Assembly: GCA_016808115.1 (NCBI GenBank)
Contig: JAEQBH010000032.1
Location: forward strand, 764,959 to 828,958
DNA: 64,000 nt
Direction: 5' to 3'
Source: Tetrastigma voinierianum
Lineage: Eukaryota; Streptophyta; Magnoliopsida; Vitales; Vitaceae
Part shown: positions 58,730-64,000 of the stretch, in pieces
Numbering within the stretch: the stretch's first letter is position 1
Layout of the letters: every line of letters starts with the position of its first letter
The notes under the pieces: model-generated
Databases searched by the model: none
Seen by the model: the letters and a program-made list of their open reading frames with translations, nothing else
What the model was told of the DNA's origin: nothing
Position numbers and translations under genes: made by a program

Positions 58730-61700
58730 ATGTTGAAATTGGTTAACACGATTGAAATGGAGGAAATTGAATTGTATCTTAATGTAGTGCGAGTTAAGCC
58801 ACAAATGAATCAATCAGTTGGTACTTACATAGATTTATTACTCGGAGGAAATGTTAGTGTTGAGGAATTGGACTATGAGTGTGGGACTAGTAGCGGTCTA
58901 GTTGCTGTAATTGATAAATGTGAAGTATATGAAGATGATGAATACTGTGAAGATCAAGAAGGTGATGAAGATGGTGACGATGAAGTGATGGAATGTTCAA
59001 GGCGGATATGTTTCGATCTTTCTTAACTCTTCAAAAACTTATGGAGAATGAAGCGAGGGAGATATGTCTACATAGATGGCCAAAGTTGTGATGTCTCGGA
59101 AATAACCCATATCCTAAGGACATAGAGAGAGAGGAAACTTTTGTGTGCCGCACCATTACCTCAGTTTGAAAATGTGGAAAACTTTGGTAATGTTGTTTTA
59201 AGTAACTAAACTTCATGGGTGAATTATAATACCGAAAAACTCAAGTGGAGAATTTTGAGTTGGCTAGGGTTTTACTTCCAAAGTTGTTTTGCAAGATGTT
59301 GTTAAGCTGTACTTTATTAAAGCACGATACTATGTGGTTGTTGCATCTTCAAAAATATTGTGATATTAAGATGTAAAAGGTCGAGGAGTGTTAATGTCCA
59401 TGGAATTTTCGTGCCATGGTTGTGAAATATACATCTTTATTTGCAATCAATAAGTATAAAGGTCCACATACTTGTGTCAATCCTTGCTTGAATCAGGACC
59501 ATCAACAATTGGACCCCAACTTGGTTGTTGATCATATCAAGGCAATGATTAAGGCACAGTTCACTTTGTCAATTGTTGTTATCAAGCAACCATTATGGAG
59601 AAATTTGAATATGAAATATCATACAAGAAGGCATTGATTGGAAAACATAAAACACTTAAAAACTTATTTGAGGACTTCCTTCGTCATATATAGAATTGTC
59701 AAGTTTCTTCTTGACATTGGAGTAGGCAAATCTTAAATGTGTTGTAACTTGGAAAACATTTGAAAGTAATATGCAAAACATCGAGGTATTTCAACATGTT
59801 TTTTGGGCGTTTCATCCATCTATTGAAGGACTTAACCATTGTCGACCCATACTGAGTTTTGATGGTACACATTTGTATGAGAAGTATAAAGGTACGTTAA
59901 TGATTGCTATGGGCTATGGTAGAAATAATAAGTTGTTTCCATTGGCATTTACTATTATAGAATGAGAGAATATTGATATCTACGGATGGTTCTTGGCATG
60001 TGTTAGAAATAGTGTAACTCAACGAATGAGACTTTATGTTATATCTGACATACATTTAAGCATAATGACAATAATGAGTAATGTTCATCTTGGTTTGACT
60101 AAACCATATGCATATCATATGATTTGCATGAGTCATCTTGCAAGCAACTTTATGAATCGATCCAAAGATAAAATCTTGAAGAATTTAGTGTGCAAAGCAG
60201 CTTTAGCAACTGAAGTTGGAAAATTCAATAAGCATATGGACACAATTGGGAGAAATAAGTTAGAAGCACAACGATGGTTTGAGGCAATCCCTCTTGAGAA
60301 ATGGGTACTTTCACATAATGAAGGTCGAAGATATGAGATAATGACTACAAACGTGTCTTAAGGTTTTCAATAGTGTTCTTAAAGGGCTGAACTTACCCGT
60401 AGTACATTAGTTAAATTGACCTTTTTAGGCTGATAGTTGCTTTTACAAGAAGGAACAAGGTTCCAACGATTTGCATCGAGATAAGCAATATACTCCTATA
60501 TGTTGATGCTAAGATTGAGCAATTTGGTTAAGCTAGATCATTTGAGATTGTTCTTTACAATCACAACCAGAGATGATTTAATGTCAAGTTAAAGAGCGAT
60601 CAAACACATTACCTCAACTTACATAACCATAAATGTACTTGTGGTAAGTGATGAGTATACTTTATACTCATTTTATCCCTATGTTTTGCTTATATTTTTA
60701 GTAGTTTTATTATATAAATAAGTGATCTAATGCTCTAAGTGTTCAACTTTGTGATTAGGTCAACCATGAGGCAATATGGAGATAAAACAAAGAGATAAAG
60801 CCCAAAAATCAGCAAACAACACATATAGCAACAACTACTATGTTTTGATGTATTCAGTTGTAAGATGATCCCAATGGTTACAATATTTATATGGATAGTT
60901 AGGATAATTCTCAGGCTTTCCAAAGAGACCTTATTCACTCAATTTGGACTTCAAATGGTCAGGTTATAATGCTTAGTAGTTGAAGGAAGAAGATAAGAGA
61001 GCTTCAAGTGGTCGATTGGAGCATTTTGTACATTCGATCTTTATAATCCATTTCTAAAGTGTTATTTACGGCCATTTTATAGATTCTAGCGTCAAAAACT
61101 TTCCAACGGTACCAAGAACACTGCATCCAGTTTGATGACAAAATTATGGTCTTACAAAGTTGGTGCGAAAACCTGAGTGTAGGAAGCGTCGCGACATCTC
61201 AACATCAGCGAGTTGTAGAGAGCTCAAAAGCAGCCCCTGGCTTGACGTCGCGGCCGTTGCCATCAATGTTGCGATTTTTAGGGTTGGTTTTGGGTCGATT
61301 TGCAACCCATTTTGAGCCCATAATTGAGGGTTTTAAAGCCTAAACTCTAGAAACATAAGGGGTGACGGATTTTGGGCGTTTTTTTTTTAGGAGAACAAGC
61401 TCCCTTTGGGTGGAAGCACCCTAGGGTTTGTTCTTGGAGAGCTTCTAGGGTTTGTTCTTGGAAGAGGAAGAACACTTGAGGAAGAAGAAGATAATGGAGG
61501 AGAAGAAGGGAGCTTTAATGCTAAATTTGTTTTCTCTCTTTCCCTTTCCGTTTTTCTTTCTTTTGATGGTTGCATTTATTTTTCCACTTATGTTTTAGTT
61601 AGTTTTCTTAGGATTTAGATGTAGCCAAAGACATGTTTGTATGAATCTCTCCTAATTTATATTGCTTGATGTTTTGTTCATATTTATGTTGAGTTTTTCA

Positions 61701-62650
61701 TTTGGATCTTAATGCTTGTGGGTATTTAGCCAATATTTGCATGATTTGTGGTTTGATTCAAGATATGAGAAGTGAGAGTTAAAATTAGACCATGAATGAT
61801 TTATCATCTAACTATCATGAGATAGAGATATAAGTGAGATTAGGTGTGGTATTAAGATTTCTAGAGTTCAATGCATCCTTAGTTATGATGGTTTGAAATA
61901 GAGATGCGGTATAACCTTTTCTAAGGGTAGTGTGCGGATGCTCGAGAGAGATTCAAATATACATTAATGAAATCGTCATCTTCATGATGAAATTGATTAT
62001 TGATTAATTAGGTTAGGAGGTTTATACATCATTGTTTAGGTGAAATCTATGCCCTAAGGCTTTTTAGTCTTTATAGAGTCATCTTTGCATGCTTAGTTAT
62101 TGTAATTTAAATCTTTTACAGATTTTCAACTATCCGAATAGAGCCTAAGCTAGACTGGAGTCGATAATTAGTAAACCAATTTTCCATGGGACGATATTTT
62201 TACTTTTCACACTATATTACTTTAGGCGAAGCATACACTTGCGCACATAAGCATACACATTTTACAAAGCACAAATCGGCCTATCAGTAAGACGCTTATA
62301 TAAGGATTTCCATGTAATCATATTATAGCAGCATGTCAGTTTTGCTTTGTAGATTTTCAATCATTTGTTCAAGGCTACTACAGTACTCAATCATGCTATG
62401 ATACATGGGCAACCTTGTTCCATCCCATCTTCGATGAACATGAATGACCTTTTTTATAATGGGTCAGGCCATTGTACCTTCGAGGATTAATGAAACACAC
62501 ATCTGTGGACGATCTAAATCAACCCATTTTCGTAATGAAATAGGGCGTTAGAGAGGAAAGCTACTATTACATATGGGTTGTGCAAACAACCTAGTCCACA
62601 ATGTAATCTTATCAAAATAAGAATCAAGTTTATTGAAACATGTATGTTTT
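58730..62650 (+). pseudogene. MuDR/MULE transposase pseudogene, split by a solo LTR
   Basis: MULE transposases cut and move Mutator-like elements. In order on the plus strand: an acidic N-terminal part (58730-59026, MEEIELYLNVVRVKPQ, ending in a D/E-rich run); a decayed MuDR N-terminal domain; INKYKGPHTCVNPCLNQDHQ at about 59448-59510; the MULE core with HCRPILSFDGTHLYEKYKG and AMGYGRNNKLFPLAFTIIE (59836-59965); VISDIHLSIM (about 60039-60068, the usual ISDRH); and CMSHLASNFMNRSKDKILKN with WFEAIPLEKWVLSHNEGRRY to 60361. After more broken frames, NHKCTCGK ends at 60648. The frame resumes at 62287 with GFPCNHIIAACQF and YYSTQSCYDTWATLFHPIFD. These two halves form the SWIM zinc finger CxCx(n)CxH and the following conserved block. 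Many stops and frameshifts; clearly dead. Confidence 0.88.
60649..62286 (+). mobile_element. Solo LTR of the TGATGAGT family (copy C)
   Basis: It opens TGATGAGTATACTTTATACTC and ends AATCGGCCTATCA. GTAAG is present at 60644-60648 and at 62287-62291, a perfect 5-bp target duplication. Removing the LTR and one GTAAG rejoins the transposase zinc finger in frame. Length is 1638 bp. It aligns in reverse with 22493-23985 and shares its opening with 35184-39875. No coding domain inside; the D/E-poor frames within it are by-products. Confidence 0.93.
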
Positions 62651-62741
62651 TTGTTGTTACATTGCCTTAATAATTGCATTGTTATCTGTATACTAGTATT
62701 TGTTCATTTGTTTAATGTTGTTGATTGTTATATGTTACAAA

Positions 62742-64000
62742 TATGGCATTCAGAAGGCCTTTTGATGCAGATTCTTTAGATAGATCTGTGTTGGTTTTAT
62801 AGGACAGACATGGGTCTCATTTAGTAGACACTACTCGGGTATGCATTTTTCTTATCATAAAATATAATTTTCAATTATTGTGTAACATAAGGGTAGGAAT
62901 TGATTTATTGATATCTTTGTAATTTGTAGCTTTCTTCAATAATCACATGTCGATAGTAGATGTCAAAGTTTATGCGGGAGTGGCAGATGGATCCTTGTAT
63001 TCATCCTTATGTGATTTGTCACGACTTACATGTGCATGCTGCATCGAACATCACATGATTAGGGCCTTATCCGCGAGAGTTTGGTTGAGAGATGGCGTCC
63101 GCAGGGCCTCCATATTCATGGACCACCGATCAGCGGCACATGTGACATCGATGTCTTGAGTCACTTTGTCAAAAGCTACATGTTTGATCCAGCTGTTGGC
63201 TAAGCTTAGGCGTGCCGATACACTAGTTGTCACCAGCGATTGCTCGACTCGACCATATATGTAGATGAGGTGACACATTAGAGCGTAATGCACATGGTTT
63301 CATCCTAGCATTGCTATGATCGGCTACATTCTGCGGTAAGGGCTGCTGTAATGCATTTGTTTTCTCCCTTTGTCACGAGATTTGATCTGAGCATCTACTT
63401 ACATTTGGGGTAGTGCAGTTCTAGCACACTTATATTGAGAGTTATGTCGAGCGAGCTGCGATGGTGCCATTGAGATTCCCGGATGTATGACATTGTTACA
63501 GCTATTGATAATTTTTTTTATAAACAAACACATATAAAAGTCAATCATTAGTATGCTAATATTGAATTGTTTTTTATCTAACTCTGGTCTTAAGACTACG
63601 AGGGCGACTGATTTTGGCCGATAACAGCACCTCCTAGTCCTTTCGACACTTACACGATGATCTTGGAGTGCAAAATTGATGGAGGCGCGCTAGGGTCTAC
63701 AACATGGATTACTGACCGAGTTAAGCTGAGCCAGCTATGGCTAAACTGTGATCCATTAGAGTTTCGGTGGAGAGTAGCTTTATCATGGGTGAATAACCCA
63801 TCTGGTGTGCTTGCCTTATATCAATACTAGTTAGATGCATAGACTCATGATCAGGTAATTGTATATTAATATATATTATTTTTAGGCATTCACAATAACG
63901 ATAATTTTAGTCATATTGACATTGACGTAGCGTGGATATTTGTAGGTGTTATGGAAGCAATACATCGGAGGTTGGTTGCCCGATCTACGATATATGTTTA
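62742..64000 (+). pseudogene. Plant mobile domain (PMD, MAIN-like) pseudogene, runs off the window
   Basis: PMD proteins (MAIN/MAIL family) occur as host proteins acting in silencing and genome stability, and as passengers of transposons. Seen here: a start at 62742 with MAFRRPFDADSLDRSVLVL; a likely intron (GTATGC near 62838 to TTGTAG at 62929); WQMDPCIHPYV at about 62981; and the hallmark VERWRP at 63084-63101, although its continuation is decayed. Further on come FRWRVALSWVNNPSGVLALY at about 63763-63822, a second likely intron, and VLWKQYIGGWLPDLRY near the window end, corresponding to the family's DQV.W.PY region. Stops and frameshifts are frequent. It lies about 100 bp after the MULE transposase on the same strand, so both probably belonged to one mobile unit. 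Confidence 0.7.

Overview
The window looks like gene-poor, repeat-rich nuclear DNA of a flowering plant, most likely a eudicot. The evidence is an AT-rich background, a plant-specific GLUTAMINE DUMPER (GDU) reading frame, an exon-sized piece of a plant bHLH gene, and many plant transposable elements (Ty1/copia, Ty3/gypsy, TRIM, MULE, hAT). I cannot name the species. No bacterial, organellar, rRNA, tRNA or CRISPR feature was found.

Layout. 1-11.1 kb: AT-rich intergenic DNA with an LTR-like fragment (about 1.15 kb), short hairpins, a (TAT)n microsatellite and a duplicated segment (9.65-10.07 kb). 11.165-11.691 kb: the best host gene, a GDU-type small membrane protein, read in two frames. 13.75-28.12 kb: two decayed copia elements back to back, both on the minus strand. 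The first (13751-19414) is interrupted by one solo LTR. The second (19610-28122) is interrupted by two solo LTRs and a hAT-like element, and carries a duplicated pol segment. About 28.78 kb: a decayed exon of an ILR3/bHLH105-type transcription factor. 30.39-30.82 kb: an almost complete TRIM. 31.17-40.72 kb: a minus-strand Ty3/gypsy element of Tat type with a gag remnant, no visible pol and a roughly 2.7-kb array of about 90-bp repeats. Its gag is split by a solo LTR (35184-39875), which itself contains another solo LTR. 43.38-52.2 kb: more solo LTRs, a copia LTR and a hAT MITE. 54.49-56.16 kb: a non-autonomous MULE with long inverted repeats. 58.73-64.0 kb: a decayed MuDR transposase pseudogene, cut inside its SWIM zinc finger by a solo LTR with a perfect 5-bp target duplication, followed by a plant mobile domain (PMD) pseudogene that runs off the end.

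Nothing here suggests genes working together in a pathway. The story is layered transposition followed by LTR-LTR recombination: seven to nine LTRs stand alone, while only two copia elements, one gypsy element and one TRIM keep both LTRs. Element reading frames are full of stops and frameshifts. The GDU gene also carries a net frameshift, so sequencing or assembly indels cannot be excluded as part of the cause.
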